Part shown: piece after piece, positions 37,625 to 47,363 of the stretch | How positions within the stretch are numbered: the first letter of the stretch is position 1 | Layout of the letters: each line of letters starts with the position of its first letter | From: Bacteroidales bacterium | GTDB taxonomy: Bacteria; Bacteroidota; Bacteroidia; Bacteroidales; Lentimicrobiaceae | Assembly: GCA_024636955.1 (NCBI GenBank) | Contig: JAGXGB010000011.1 | Location: forward strand, 16,747 to 80,746 | Direction: 5' to 3' | Length of the DNA: 64,000 bases | The notes under the pieces: model-generated | Databases searched by the model: none | Seen by the model: only the letters and a program-made list of their open reading frames with translations | Told to the model about the DNA's origin: nothing | Translations under genes and position numbers: made by a program

Positions 37625-38379
37625 TTCCTGCGGTTTTTAATGTAAGTAATATAGTTTGACAGGTTATTTTGAATCATGTTTGAAACACCATCACTGGTTA
37701 TAGTACCACCTGAAATGGCATCTACACCGTGTGCGGGATCAATGTTTGAGTTTGCAACTCCACCTTTAACTACAAGTATTGAGGTGAACTCACCTTCATC
37801 ACTTAGTATCTGTTTACCAGGGAACTGATCTTCAAACACCGGAAGTGAAATTTCAGCACCTAAACCCGGAGTTTCACCCTTATGGTCAAAAGTAACACCC
37901 TCAATTGTTTTGAGATCGCTCTTTAAAGCCATGTTACCCCATACAGGCCCCCAAAGTCCTGTTCCTTCAAGAGGAATAATGTATAAGGTATCAGTGCCTA
38001 CAACAGCCACGAAAAGTGGGAACACAGGTTTTAAGTTAGTTTTTCCCTGAATTGCCTGCTGTTTGATTTTTAACTGGCCGCGCAAATCAATTTCAAATGC
38101 CCTGATGTCACCTTTAGTGAATTGACCGTCTTCATATACACCAATTTCTTCACCTTCCTGGTTAATGACGATTTCTCTCACAATATGCTCATCATACACT
38201 TTCTCAGCATTAGCTGTTGTTGATTCAATATTGGCTGACTTTAAAATATCCTGTATCTTCTCAACCTTAACATTTCTTTGTTGTGCCGGCTGTAATAGTA
38301 AGGCTGCAGCAGACAGTATAGCTGCCACAAGAATTACCATTATGCCTGCATACTTGAATATATAACTGTTACTGAACAT
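37621..38379 (-). CDS. nqrC: Na+-translocating NADH:quinone reductase subunit C
   Basis: A 252-residue subunit with one N-terminal helix (~8-30) and a periplasmic flavin domain. The FMN attachment motif is [10 protein letters not shown] with T226, a variant of the usual [12 protein letters not shown] and TPGLGAEIS are family motifs. ApbE at the operon end would flavinylate T226. Confidence 0.96.
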   Translation of the reverse strand: MFSNSYIFKYAGIMVILVAAILSAAALLLQPAQQRNVKVEKIQDILKSANIESTTANAEKVYDEHIVREIVINQEGEEIGVYEDGQFTKGDIRAFEIDLRGQLKIKQQAIQGKTNLKPVFPLFVAVVGTDTLYIIPLEGTGLWGPVWGNMALKSDLKTIEGVTFDHKGETPGLGAEISLPVFEDQFPGKQILSDEGEFTSILVVKGGVANSNIDPAHGVDAISGGTITSDGVSNMIQNNLSNYITYIKNRRK

Positions 38380-38412
38380 CTTCTTCCTTGTTTTAAAATT
38401 ATTACGAAGTAA

Positions 38413-39594
38413 TTATACAGCTCCAAGCTTGGCCTGCAATTCAGGATTTTTCTTAACCCTTTTTAGCCTTTTCTTGATATTTGATTCAACAACGTAGTGA
38501 TCAATTAATGGTGCAAACACGTTCATAAGAAGTATTGCAAGCATCATTCCTTCAGGATAAGCAGGGTTAAACACTCTGATTAATACAGCAAAAACTCCTA
38601 CAAAGAATCCAAAGTAAATCTTACCTGTGTTAGTTTGCGATGCTGTAACAGGGTCAGTGGCCATAAATACTGTTCCAAAAGCAAAACCTCCTATTATAAG
38701 ATGATAGTAGAATGGAACATCCATATACGCATTCAGCCCTATGAGGTTAAATACCAAGCCCATGAAAATACCGCCAACAACTACTGATAACATAATACGC
38801 CAACTGCCTGTACCGGTTACTAAAAGTATAAGTGCACCTATTAGTATTGCAAATGTTGATGTTTCACCTATTGATCCCGGCATAAAGCCGAAGAACATGT
38901 CAGAGATAGAGTGTGTGAAATTGACACTTGGGTTACTTGTGCCCAGGGCTGCTTCAGCAAGTGGAGTAGCACCTGAGTAAGTATCAGCTTTTTCAGCAAT
39001 CCAAACTTTGTCGCCCGACATTTCACCGGGATATGCAAAGAACAGAAACGCCCTGGCTGTTAAGGCAGGATTTAATATGTTCATACCCGTTCCGCCAAAA
39101 ACTTCTTTGCCAATAATTACAGCAAAAGCAGTTGATACAGCAACCATCCAAAGTGGAGTATCAGGAGGAAGTATTAGGGGAATAAGCATTCCGCTAACAA
39201 GGAATCCTTCATTAACTTCATGATGCCTGTACTGTGCAAATGCAAACTCGATGCCTAAACCAACAACATAGGATACCACAACTATTGGAAGTACCTTCCA
39301 TAAGCCAAACACTACTTTATCCCAGAAATCTACATCAATGGCATGTGATAGAAAGTGTTGATGGCCAACATTCCATATACCAAACATCAGAGCAGGGATC
39401 ATAGCTATGACCACTACGCTCATGGTACGTTTCATGTCAATATTGTCCCTTATATGACTACCGCTCTTGGTAGTATGTGAAGGAACAAATAAAAAGGTTT
39501 CAAAAGCATCAAAAGTGGATTGAAGTTTTTCATACTTCCCCCCCTTTTCAAACTGTGGTTTAATGTTATCAAGGAATCTTCTTAGTGATCTCAT
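38413..39594 (-). CDS. nqrB: Na+-translocating NADH:quinone reductase subunit B
   Basis: A 393-residue membrane subunit, homologous to RnfD, with about ten helices. The covalent FMN site is T210 in DTYSGATPLAEA. KEVFGGTGMNILNPALTARAF is the family signature. It binds riboflavin and FMN and is part of the Na+ pathway. Confidence 0.97.
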   Translation of the reverse strand: MRSLRRFLDNIKPQFEKGGKYEKLQSTFDAFETFLFVPSHTTKSGSHIRDNIDMKRTMSVVVIAMIPALMFGIWNVGHQHFLSHAIDVDFWDKVVFGLWKVLPIVVVSYVVGLGIEFAFAQYRHHEVNEGFLVSGMLIPLILPPDTPLWMVAVSTAFAVIIGKEVFGGTGMNILNPALTARAFLFFAYPGEMSGDKVWIAEKADTYSGATPLAEAALGTSNPSVNFTHSISDMFFGFMPGSIGETSTFAILIGALILLVTGTGSWRIMLSVVVGGIFMGLVFNLIGLNAYMDVPFYYHLIIGGFAFGTVFMATDPVTASQTNTGKIYFGFFVGVFAVLIRVFNPAYPEGMMLAILLMNVFAPLIDHYVVESNIKKRLKRVKKNPELQAKLGAV

Positions 39595-39620
39595 CCGTGA
39601 ATTCTTTATTATAATGTGAA

Positions 39621-40967
39621 TTAATTCATTTCTTTACGCATAATCTCAAGTCCCTTGCGTATCAAGGCCTGAATATTGGTCTTTGAAGTATCAACGAATT
39701 CTACCAATGCAAAATCCTCTGGTTCAACTTCATATATTCCAAGGTTCTCCATCAGGTCAATATCCTCAAAAATAATGGACTTGATAAGTTGAAGTGGCAG
39801 AACATCCATAGGAAACACTTCTTCAAATTTCCCTGTCATAACAAATGCACGTTCACCACCATGTAGGTTGGTATCCATAACGTATGACTTGCCGGGAGTT
39901 AAAAATGAAGGGTATGAGCGCGAGGTGCTGAACTTGCCAAAACCAGGTAATGCCCAACCTAAGAACTCACTGTAATTGCCTTCAGGAATTACAGTAACCA
40001 TATTATCGTAGAAACCCAAGAAGTTGTCGGGCCTTATAGCAGTTCCTGTCAATACATTGCCTGATATATACCGGAGCTCTGCATTTGACACATTTGACTC
40101 TACCATTTTCTTTATGCAACCGCCTCTGATAGTCTTAAAGTATCGTGGTTTCAAAACTTCTGAACCTGCCAATGCTATAACAACTTCAGGGTTAATAACA
40201 CCTTTTTTGAACAAATAACCAATAGTAGCCACATCCTGAACATTAACCGTCCAAACGATATCACCTTTATTTATTGGGCTAATATGATGTATTTGTATAC
40301 CAACATTTCCTGCAGGATGAGGACCTTTAAAGGTAGTGATCTCAACATTCTTTGCATTCAGGAATTCAGGAGCAGTGGTTGTGTCACTAATGTTAAGATG
40401 CACCTTGCCGGTAGTCAGACCCTTCAACACATTTAATCCTGTTTGAAAGTCATCACCTCTACCATTAATTATAAAATCATAATCGGGAGCAAGAGGCGCT
40501 GAACCAAATGCCGAAATGAATATTGCTTTGGGTGAAATGTCAGGATTTGCAATTACATTGTAAGGCCTCTGCTTAATCAGAGTCCATAAACCGCTCTTTA
40601 ACAACTTTCCGGTTATTTGTTCCTTTGTTAGCGATTCAGGATTTGCTGGCTCAAAGTCTATTTGCTTATTAAAGCTATCGGGTTCCATTCTGATCTCAAG
40701 CAATACTCTTTTATCTCCCCTTTTTAATTCAAGCACTCTACCGCTGTGTGGAGCGGTGAACACAATGTTCTCCCTGTACTTGTCAAAGAAAATAGGAGTT
40801 CCAGCCTCAACCATGTCACCTTCCTTAACAAGCATCTTTGGGAAGACACCTATAAAGTCAGTTGGTTTGATAGCAAAAATCTGTGGTTGAATAACTGATA
40901 TGGTCTTTTCAGCTGCTCCTATAAGCTTTATATCTAAACCTTTGGTAATCTTAATTGTCTTAGGCAT
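39621..40967 (-). CDS. nqrA: Na+-translocating NADH:quinone reductase subunit A
   Basis: A 448-residue cytoplasmic subunit and the first gene of the operon, with the usual N-terminal KITKGLDIKLIG, barrel-sandwich segments (PKMLVKEGDMVEAGTPIFFD, APHSGRVLELKRGDKR) and IHHISPINKGDIVWTVNVQD. Its presence, together with NqrF, separates the complex from Rnf. A TAATTTTG -7 box lies at 41008-41015 on the minus strand, 40 bp upstream. Confidence 0.97.
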   Translation of the reverse strand: MPKTIKITKGLDIKLIGAAEKTISVIQPQIFAIKPTDFIGVFPKMLVKEGDMVEAGTPIFFDKYRENIVFTAPHSGRVLELKRGDKRVLLEIRMEPDSFNKQIDFEPANPESLTKEQITGKLLKSGLWTLIKQRPYNVIANPDISPKAIFISAFGSAPLAPDYDFIINGRGDDFQTGLNVLKGLTTGKVHLNISDTTTAPEFLNAKNVEITTFKGPHPAGNVGIQIHHISPINKGDIVWTVNVQDVATIGYLFKKGVINPEVVIALAGSEVLKPRYFKTIRGGCIKKMVESNVSNAELRYISGNVLTGTAIRPDNFLGFYDNMVTVIPEGNYSEFLGWALPGFGKFSTSRSYPSFLTPGKSYVMDTNLHGGERAFVMTGKFEEVFPMDVLPLQLIKSIIFEDIDLMENLGIYEVEPEDFALVEFVDTSKTNIQALIRKGLEIMRKEMN

Positions 40968-41007
40968 AGTTTATGTTTATCAGGCTTTCATAAAATTAAA
41001 AGAGAGG

Positions 41008-41015
41008 CAAAATTA
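41008..41015 (-). promoter_or_regulatory. -7 promoter box of the nqr operon
   Basis: On the minus strand this reads TAATTTTG (TAnnTTTG consensus), 41 bp before the nqrA ATG. It is followed, in the upstream direction, by the inverted repeat at 41044-41061. Confidence 0.5.
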
Positions 41016-41043
41016 GTGTTTTTCTGTTAACAATATATGCAAT

Positions 41044-41061
41044 TATGCAAACTTGTGCATA
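41044..41061. promoter_or_regulatory. Inverted repeat TATGCA-N6-TGCATA between nqrA and the plug gene
   Basis: This perfect 6+6 inverted repeat with a 6-bp spacer lies between the two divergent -7 boxes (41008-41015 minus and 41098-41105 plus). The position suits a shared regulator, but no family can be assigned. Confidence 0.35.
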
Positions 41062-41097
41062 CATATTTGTCAGCACTATACTTTTAATGGTAATCCT

Positions 41098-41105
41098 TAC
41101 CTTTG
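41098..41105 (+). promoter_or_regulatory. -7 promoter box of the T9SS plug-like gene
   Basis: TACCTTTG matches TAnnTTTG, 55 bp before the chosen ATG at 41160. This argues against the upstream in-frame start at 41103. Confidence 0.5.
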
Positions 41106-41159
41106 TGGCAACATTTTTGCTTTAACATGCACGTTATTACTATTGTTCATAAATTAACA

Positions 41160-42446
41160 ATGAAGAATTACATTATAAATTTCAAAGCAGTTATCGTCCT
41201 CATATCCCTGCTAATAACCATTCCATCGTATACGCAGGTGTTTGAAGACAGGACTTTTAATCCCAATATTCACACAGTGCTTTTATATCGCACCGGTGCA
41301 GAGTTGTCGCCACCAGTAATAAATTTCAATTCAGGTGAGCAACTAACATTATCATTCGATGATCTGGCTGCAGGTTACAATTCCTGGCAATATACCTTTA
41401 TTCATTGCAATGCTGACTGGACTCCCACCGATCTTTGGCAGAATGAGTACCTCAATGGATACACTGATGATTACATCAGGGATTATACTTCTTCTTTCAA
41501 CACGCTCCAGCCGTATACCAATTATAGTATTCAGATTCCTAATGAGAACATCAGTTTCAGGATACCTGGTAATTATATACTCAAAGTATATCCCGAAGGG
41601 GAACCTGATAATCCGGCATTTACACGTAAAATACTGGTACTCGAGCGCAGAGTGGCAATAAACGCTCATGTAAGGCCTTCTTCGCTTATTGAAGAACGAT
41701 TCACCCATCAGGAGGTTGCTTTTTCCATTATCAACCAAAATTATACCATCAATGAGCCATACCGTCAATTGAAAGTTGTTGTTCTTCAAAACATGCGATG
41801 GGATATTGCCAAGTATAACATTGCACCTCTTATGCTGCGTGATGGAGAAATTGACTATCAATACACTGACGGGACCATTTCATTTGAAGGTGGCGATGAA
41901 TTTCGATACTTCGATATAAAGAGTCTGCGTTATAATTCTGAACGGGTTAGAGCAATTGAAATGAGAAACAACATGTATTTTGTTGATCTTATGCATGACC
42001 GGCCAAGAGCCTTCCGTCCATATATTACTGAACAGGATATCAATGGCAAATTCCTGATTAAAAGCGATGATGCTAACGACTCTTCAAATGAAGCCGAATA
42101 CGCTTGGGTAAACTTCTTTATTCCTTTTGAATTACCTTTTCCTGATGGCAATATGTTTGTAACAGGAGGTTTCAATAACTGGAAAACCGACAGTTCAGTA
42201 ACACCTGAAAGAGGAAGGATGAAATACAACTATGCGCGTCAGGGTTATGAAGCAAGGGTTTTATTAAAACAGGGTTACTACAATTATCTTTATGCCTTTG
42301 CGGATAATAAAACAGGCAGCATCGATCTTGCCCAGGCTGAAGGTAATCATGCAGAAACTGGGAACAGCTATACAATATTAGTTTACTACCGCGAACAAGG
42401 TGACCGCTTCGACAAGCTCATTGCTGTGGAAATCCTGGAAAGATAA
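41160..42446 (+). CDS. DUF5103 family protein, type IX secretion system plug-like
   Basis: A 428-residue exported protein with a signal peptide (~1-27, ISLLITIPSYTQ). The N-terminal beta domain has VFEDRTFNPNIHTVLLYR, DDLAAGYNSWQYTFIHCN and DWTPTDLWQNEYLNGY, hallmarks of the DUF5103 family. The C-terminal half carries FVTGGFNNWKTD, a carbohydrate-module-like E-set fold. A member of this family is the periplasmic Plug that closes the SprA translocon of the type IX secretion system. I start at ATG 41160 because the earlier frame has no signal-like leader and overlaps the promoter box. Confidence 0.85.
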   Translation: MKNYIINFKAVIVLISLLITIPSYTQVFEDRTFNPNIHTVLLYRTGAELSPPVINFNSGEQLTLSFDDLAAGYNSWQYTFIHCNADWTPTDLWQNEYLNGYTDDYIRDYTSSFNTLQPYTNYSIQIPNENISFRIPGNYILKVYPEGEPDNPAFTRKILVLERRVAINAHVRPSSLIEERFTHQEVAFSIINQNYTINEPYRQLKVVVLQNMRWDIAKYNIAPLMLRDGEIDYQYTDGTISFEGGDEFRYFDIKSLRYNSERVRAIEMRNNMYFVDLMHDRPRAFRPYITEQDINGKFLIKSDDANDSSNEAEYAWVNFFIPFELPFPDGNMFVTGGFNNWKTDSSVTPERGRMKYNYARQGYEARVLLKQGYYNYLYAFADNKTGSIDLAQAEGNHAETGNSYTILVYYREQGDRFDKLIAVEILER

Positions 42447-42565
42447 AAACAACCTTACACGTAATATTATATGCCTTGATTGTTTTTTTGCCATGCTTCT
42501 GCATTCATGCATGAACAGGATAAAAAAAACACGTAAGTTTGAATCCTCAATAAACGAAGTTTTCA

Positions 42566-44560
42566 ATGGATAATTTTATTGTTTCAGCTCGTAAATACCG
42601 ACCTGCTACTTTTGCAACCGTAGTAGGGCAGTCGGCTATTACCAATACTCTAAAAAACGCAATAAAAAATCAGCAAATTGCTCAGGCTTTTCTTTTCACC
42701 GGCCCTCGTGGAGTTGGTAAAACCACCTGTGCACGTATCATGGCCAAAACCATAAACTGCGAAGCAATTACTGACGATGGCGAAGCATGTGATACCTGTA
42801 CTTCATGCTTATCATTTAATCGTTCTGCTTCCTTTAATATATTTGAACTTGATGCAGCTTCAAACAATACTGTTGAAGATATAAGGAACCTTGTTGATCA
42901 GGTGCGAATTCCTCCGCAAAATGGATATAAAGTTTATATAGTTGATGAGGTGCACATGTTATCACAATCTGCCTTCAACGCATTCCTGAAAACCCTTGAA
43001 GAGCCACCGCCATATGCAAAGTTCATCCTGGCTACTACTGAAAAGCATAAGATATTGCCAACTATCCTCTCGCGTTGCCAGATCTTTGATTTCCGAAGGA
43101 TAAGTGTTGATGATATAGCCCATCATTTGCAGTATGTTGCAACCAGTGAAAATATTGAAGCCGAACCTCAGGCACTTCATATCATTGCTCAGAAAGCCGA
43201 TGGAGGATTGCGCGATGCCCTCTCAATGTTCGACCAGCTTGTTAGTTTCGCTGGTAATAATCTTACCTACAAGCAGGTTATTGAGAATCTTAATGTGCTC
43301 GATTATGAATACTACTTTAAGATCACTGACCATATTCTTGAAGGAGATATCAGTAACACACTTCTTACCATCAATGAAATTATTGAAAACGGTTTTGAAG
43401 GTCAGCACTTTATTACCGGCTTAGGCCAACATTTGCGTAATCTTTTAGTTAGCAAGGATCAAGTTACGCTTCAATTGCTGGAAACAAGTAATGCTATTCG
43501 CGATCAATATTATCACCAATCCCTCAAATGCTCAGTTCCGTTCCTTTTACAGTCTCTCGAAATAACCAACGAATGCGATATCAACTATAAAACCAGCAAC
43601 AATAAGAAATTGCATGTTGAAATTGCACTTATGCAGTTATGCCGCTTATCAATGCCTGAATTCACATCAGGTAATCCTGTAACAAACCCTGCAGCTAACT
43701 CAACTTCAGCAACTGCAGGCAGTTCTGCATCTTCTGCAACCAGAAACACTTCGACTTCCAATCCTACTTCACAAACTGCGGCTTCCCAGCTCGCTGGAAA
43801 TACTTCAACTTCTAATCCTACTGCAACAGATAAATCTCCTCAGTCTGATTCAAATAAACCAACTTCAAAGCCTGCTCCACAGTCTGACTCTAATGCTTCT
43901 GCATCCTCGTCTACTCCATCTGCTGGCACTGCCAGTGCTGGAGCACCAAGTCCCATTGAACCAGTAGTAGCAGCTAAACCAACTACTTCCAAACCATCAG
44001 CACCTCCTGCCAGTAATCAAATAGCAAGTACTGGTCAGTCTGAAAACAGCACTGAAAAACAACCTGCCAACACAACACCCCCTTCATTAACAGGCATGAA
44101 CTTCGCAAGTCTGATGTCGGGCAAGAAAGATAAAAAAGAGAAAACTCAGGAGGGAGAAGAGGAGGAAATTCCCGGAGAGTCGTATGGCAATGAGCACGTT
44201 TCAATCAGTGAAGTGCTGAAGGGGTGGCCTGTAATGGCAGAAAAACTGGCAGGCGAACGTCCCTTACTGCACAGCACTCTTCTTTGGAAAACACCCCAAC
44301 TGCTTGATAATTACGTTATCAGCATCAGCATTGAGAACCCGCTTCAATATGATGAGATCTCTAAGTACAAAAATGAAATAACCCTATTCCTGCGTAAGGA
44401 ACTGAAGAATGATGCAGTATCAATCACAACCGAATTGATAGAAGGTGTTCAGCAAACACGGAGGCCTTACACCGACAATGAAAAGTTTGACTTTATTGCC
44501 GACAAAGCGCCTGTTCTGAAAATTATGAAAGATCAATTAGGATTGGAACTGGATATGTAA
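42566..44560 (+). CDS. dnaX: DNA polymerase III subunit gamma/tau
   Basis: A 664-residue clamp-loader ATPase. Walker A is GPRGVGKTTC (~45-54), the zinc-binding Cys cluster CEAITDDGEACDTCTSC follows, then Walker B VYIVDEVHML and sensor 1 FILATTEK. Residues ~375-505 are a very low-complexity linker of Ser, Thr, Pro, Ala and Asn. A conserved C-terminal domain (~535-664) follows. No slippery A-run frameshift site was noticed, so one full-length product is assumed. Its last 28 bp overlap the 3' end of clpB tail to tail. Confidence 0.95.
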   Translation: MDNFIVSARKYRPATFATVVGQSAITNTLKNAIKNQQIAQAFLFTGPRGVGKTTCARIMAKTINCEAITDDGEACDTCTSCLSFNRSASFNIFELDAASNNTVEDIRNLVDQVRIPPQNGYKVYIVDEVHMLSQSAFNAFLKTLEEPPPYAKFILATTEKHKILPTILSRCQIFDFRRISVDDIAHHLQYVATSENIEAEPQALHIIAQKADGGLRDALSMFDQLVSFAGNNLTYKQVIENLNVLDYEYYFKITDHILEGDISNTLLTINEIIENGFEGQHFITGLGQHLRNLLVSKDQVTLQLLETSNAIRDQYYHQSLKCSVPFLLQSLEITNECDINYKTSNNKKLHVEIALMQLCRLSMPEFTSGNPVTNPAANSTSATAGSSASSATRNTSTSNPTSQTAASQLAGNTSTSNPTATDKSPQSDSNKPTSKPAPQSDSNASASSSTPSAGTASAGAPSPIEPVVAAKPTTSKPSAPPASNQIASTGQSENSTEKQPANTTPPSLTGMNFASLMSGKKDKKEKTQEGEEEEIPGESYGNEHVSISEVLKGWPVMAEKLAGERPLLHSTLLWKTPQLLDNYVISISIENPLQYDEISKYKNEITLFLRKELKNDAVSITTELIEGVQQTRRPYTDNEKFDFIADKAPVLKIMKDQLGLELDM

Positions 44561-47145
44561 TTATTATTAAACACAAGCCTTCCCTCCTGCTCATCAAGTA
44601 CAATCACTTCATCTTTATTGACTTCTCCGCTAAGTATCTTCTTAGATAATTCGTTGAGTACGTTTCTCTGTATTACCCTTTTCACAGGGCGGGCTCCATA
44701 ATGCGGATCAAAACCTTGCTTGCCTATAAGGTTAATAGCTTCAGGTGTAGCCGTGAATGCGATATCATTCTTTTCCAGCATTTCTGAGAGTGCGTCAATC
44801 TGTAACTTGACAATCATGTTAATCTCTTTCTCAGTAAGTGGCTTAAACATGATCAATTCATCAATCCTGTTAAGGAATTCAGGCCTTATTGTTTTGCGCA
44901 GCATCATCATAACCTGATCCTTTGTTTCATCAAATATCCTGTCCCTGTTAGTTTCATTCAACTCTTCCATCTTCTCATTGATATATTCTGAGCCAAGATT
45001 TGAAGTCATAATGATAATGGTATTTTTGAAATCGGCCGTTCTTCCTTTATTATCAGTTAGTCTGCCTTCATCCAGTACCTGAAGCAAAATATTAAACACG
45101 TCAGGATGAGCTTTCTCAATTTCATCGAGTAGTACTACTGAATAGGGCTTACGCCGTATTTTCTCAGTTAGCTGGCCTCCCTCATCATAGCCCACATAAC
45201 CCGGAGGCGCGCCTATCAATCGTGAGACTGTGTGCCGCTCCTGATATTCTGACATGTCAATCCTCACCATTGAACTCTCATCATTGAAAAGGAATTCAGC
45301 CAGTGCTTTTGCGAGTTCTGTTTTTCCAACACCTGTAGTTCCAAGGAAAATGAAAGAGCCTATGGGCCTTTTTGTATCCTGCAAACCAGCCCTGCTCCTT
45401 CTTATTGCATCTGACACTGCTTCAATAGCCTCATCCTGACCTACCACCCTCTTGTGAAGCTCATCTTCCAGGGTAAGTAGCTTTTCCCTTTCACTTTGAA
45501 GCATTCGGGTTACAGGTATGCCTGTCCAACGCGACACTATATCAGCAATTTCTTCAGCTCCAACTTCTTCTTTAATCAAAGCATTAGAGGTTTGCATCTC
45601 ATTCAATTTCTCCTTAAGGGACTCAAGTTTCTGTTCAGCATCTTTTATCTTACCATATCTAATCTCAGCTACTTTTCCATAATCGCCATCTCTTTCAGCC
45701 CTTTCAGCTTCAAACTTCAAATCTTCAATTTGCTTTTTCGTCGTCTGAAGTCCCTCAACAACTTCCTTCTCTGCCTGCCATTGTGCTGCTATGTTATTGC
45801 GCTCTTCAACTAAATTGGCAAGCTCGGCTGACAGGGTTTTCAATCTGTTTGCATCTCCTTCCCTGGCAATACCAGCCTTTTCAATTTCCAGTTGCTTGAT
45901 TCTTCTTTCCACCTGGTCAAGCTCTTCAGGCACTGAATTTATCTCAAGCCTTAGCTTAGCGGCGGCTTCATCAATCAGGTCAATGGCTTTATCAGGAAGA
46001 AACCGATCACTGATGTATCGTTGCGACAATTCCACAGAAGCAATTATAGCCTCATCCTTTATTCTAACCTTGTGATGCGTTTCATATCTTTCCTTCAGTC
46101 CCCGGAGTATTGAGATAGCACTCAAAGTATCAGGCTCTTCAATCATCACAATTTGGAAACGCCTTTCAAGCGCTTTATCCTTTTCAAAATATTTCTGGTA
46201 TTCATTCAGTGTAGTGGCACCTATGGCCCTCAACTCACCCCTTGCAAGTGCAGGCTTAAGTATATTTGCTGCATCCATGGCACCTTCACCTCCACCGGCA
46301 CCTACCAACGTGTGTATCTCATCAATAAATAATACTACTTCACCATTTGATTCAATTACCTCATGCACCACAGCTTTCAAACGCTCCTCAAATTCGCCTT
46401 TATATTTCGCACCGGCTATCAGCGATCCCATATCCAGTGAAAATATTAGCTTTGATTTAAGTGTTTCTGGCACATCACCATTGATGATTCGGTGCGCAAT
46501 ACCCTCAGCAATAGCAGTTTTTCCAACACCCGGTTCACCAATAAGTATAGGGTTGTTCTTTGTCCTGCGGCTTAGGATCTGAAGCACCCTTCTTATCTCT
46601 TCATCCCTTCCGATAACAGGATCAAGCTTACCCGCCCTTGCCAGTTGATTGAGGTTCCGAGCATATTTATTAAGTGCATTCCAGTTTTCATCTGATGATG
46701 CTGAATTCACACCGGCACCTTTTCGCAGCTCCTTAATAGCCGCAATCAAATCATTTTCATTGATACCATATTTCTTCAATAGATCTGAAACATCATCATT
46801 CGCTGAGAGTATACCAAGTAAAAGATGTTCAACTGAAACAAATTCATCATTCATCTTCTTTGAATACCGCGATGCTTCCTGCAATGCCCTATTCGCCTTA
46901 TTGCTCAAATATTGCTCTCCTCCGCCGGTAACTTTTGCAAAAGCCCCGGTCATCCTTTCCAGGCTTCTTTGCACATCATTAAGGTCGGCTTCAAATTTTC
47001 CGAGTAAATAAGGAGTCACATTCTCATCAGTTTCCAGTAGTCCTCTGAACAAATGTGCGGTCTCAACTGCCTGGTTATTATTGGCTGATGCTATCTCCTG
47101 TGACTTCTGTATTGCTTTTTGTGTCTTTATAGTGAGGTTGTCCAT
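44533..47145 (-). CDS. clpB: ATP-dependent chaperone ClpB
   Basis: An 870-residue AAA+ disaggregase. N-terminal substrate domain (~1-145); first ATPase domain with GEPGVGKTAIAEG and LFIDEIHTLVGAG; a long coiled-coil middle domain (~400-520), which distinguishes ClpB from ClpA/ClpC; second ATPase domain with GTTGVGKTELAKA and VVLLDEIEKAHPDV; C-terminal domain. It rescues aggregated proteins with DnaK. The C-terminal codons (NYISSSNPN) are read from the same bases as the last codons of dnaX in antisense. No heat-shock operator was recognised upstream. Confidence 0.97.
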   Translation of the reverse strand: MDNLTIKTQKAIQKSQEIASANNNQAVETAHLFRGLLETDENVTPYLLGKFEADLNDVQRSLERMTGAFAKVTGGGEQYLSNKANRALQEASRYSKKMNDEFVSVEHLLLGILSANDDVSDLLKKYGINENDLIAAIKELRKGAGVNSASSDENWNALNKYARNLNQLARAGKLDPVIGRDEEIRRVLQILSRRTKNNPILIGEPGVGKTAIAEGIAHRIINGDVPETLKSKLIFSLDMGSLIAGAKYKGEFEERLKAVVHEVIESNGEVVLFIDEIHTLVGAGGGEGAMDAANILKPALARGELRAIGATTLNEYQKYFEKDKALERRFQIVMIEEPDTLSAISILRGLKERYETHHKVRIKDEAIIASVELSQRYISDRFLPDKAIDLIDEAAAKLRLEINSVPEELDQVERRIKQLEIEKAGIAREGDANRLKTLSAELANLVEERNNIAAQWQAEKEVVEGLQTTKKQIEDLKFEAERAERDGDYGKVAEIRYGKIKDAEQKLESLKEKLNEMQTSNALIKEEVGAEEIADIVSRWTGIPVTRMLQSEREKLLTLEDELHKRVVGQDEAIEAVSDAIRRSRAGLQDTKRPIGSFIFLGTTGVGKTELAKALAEFLFNDESSMVRIDMSEYQERHTVSRLIGAPPGYVGYDEGGQLTEKIRRKPYSVVLLDEIEKAHPDVFNILLQVLDEGRLTDNKGRTADFKNTIIIMTSNLGSEYINEKMEELNETNRDRIFDETKDQVMMMLRKTIRPEFLNRIDELIMFKPLTEKEINMIVKLQIDALSEMLEKNDIAFTATPEAINLIGKQGFDPHYGARPVKRVIQRNVLNELSKKILSGEVNKDEVIVLDEQEGRLVFNNNYISSSNPN

Positions 47146-47333
47146 TTTATTGTCTTATATTGTAGTCAGGATATCATTATTCCTATCTTTTAATTTTGAT
47201 ACTTATCCAAATTGCTTGCCAACTCGTTTATTACAAAAAAGTTAAGTCATAATGGCATCAATCCTTTATTTCACTGTGACATGATGACATAAATTATTTC
47301 TATGATTAACAAACAAATATTGTCAAGTCATGT

Positions 47334-47341
47334 TAACTTTG
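47334..47341 (+). promoter_or_regulatory. -7 promoter box of the pyrophosphatase gene
   Basis: TAACTTTG matches TAnnTTTG, 22 bp before the ATG at 47364. Confidence 0.5.
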
Positions 47342-47363
47342 CCACTAAATCAAGAGTAATATT

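Noticed and set aside
34080..40967. Rnf complex instead of Na+-NQR
   Set aside because: The presence of NqrA, an NqrF with NADH/FAD domain, and the ABCDEF order exclude Rnf; no RnfB or RnfC is present.
46214..47011. Long plus-strand open frames opposite clpB
   Set aside because: They are antisense shadows of a conserved clpB coding region, with Ser/Pro-rich translations typical of reversed codons.
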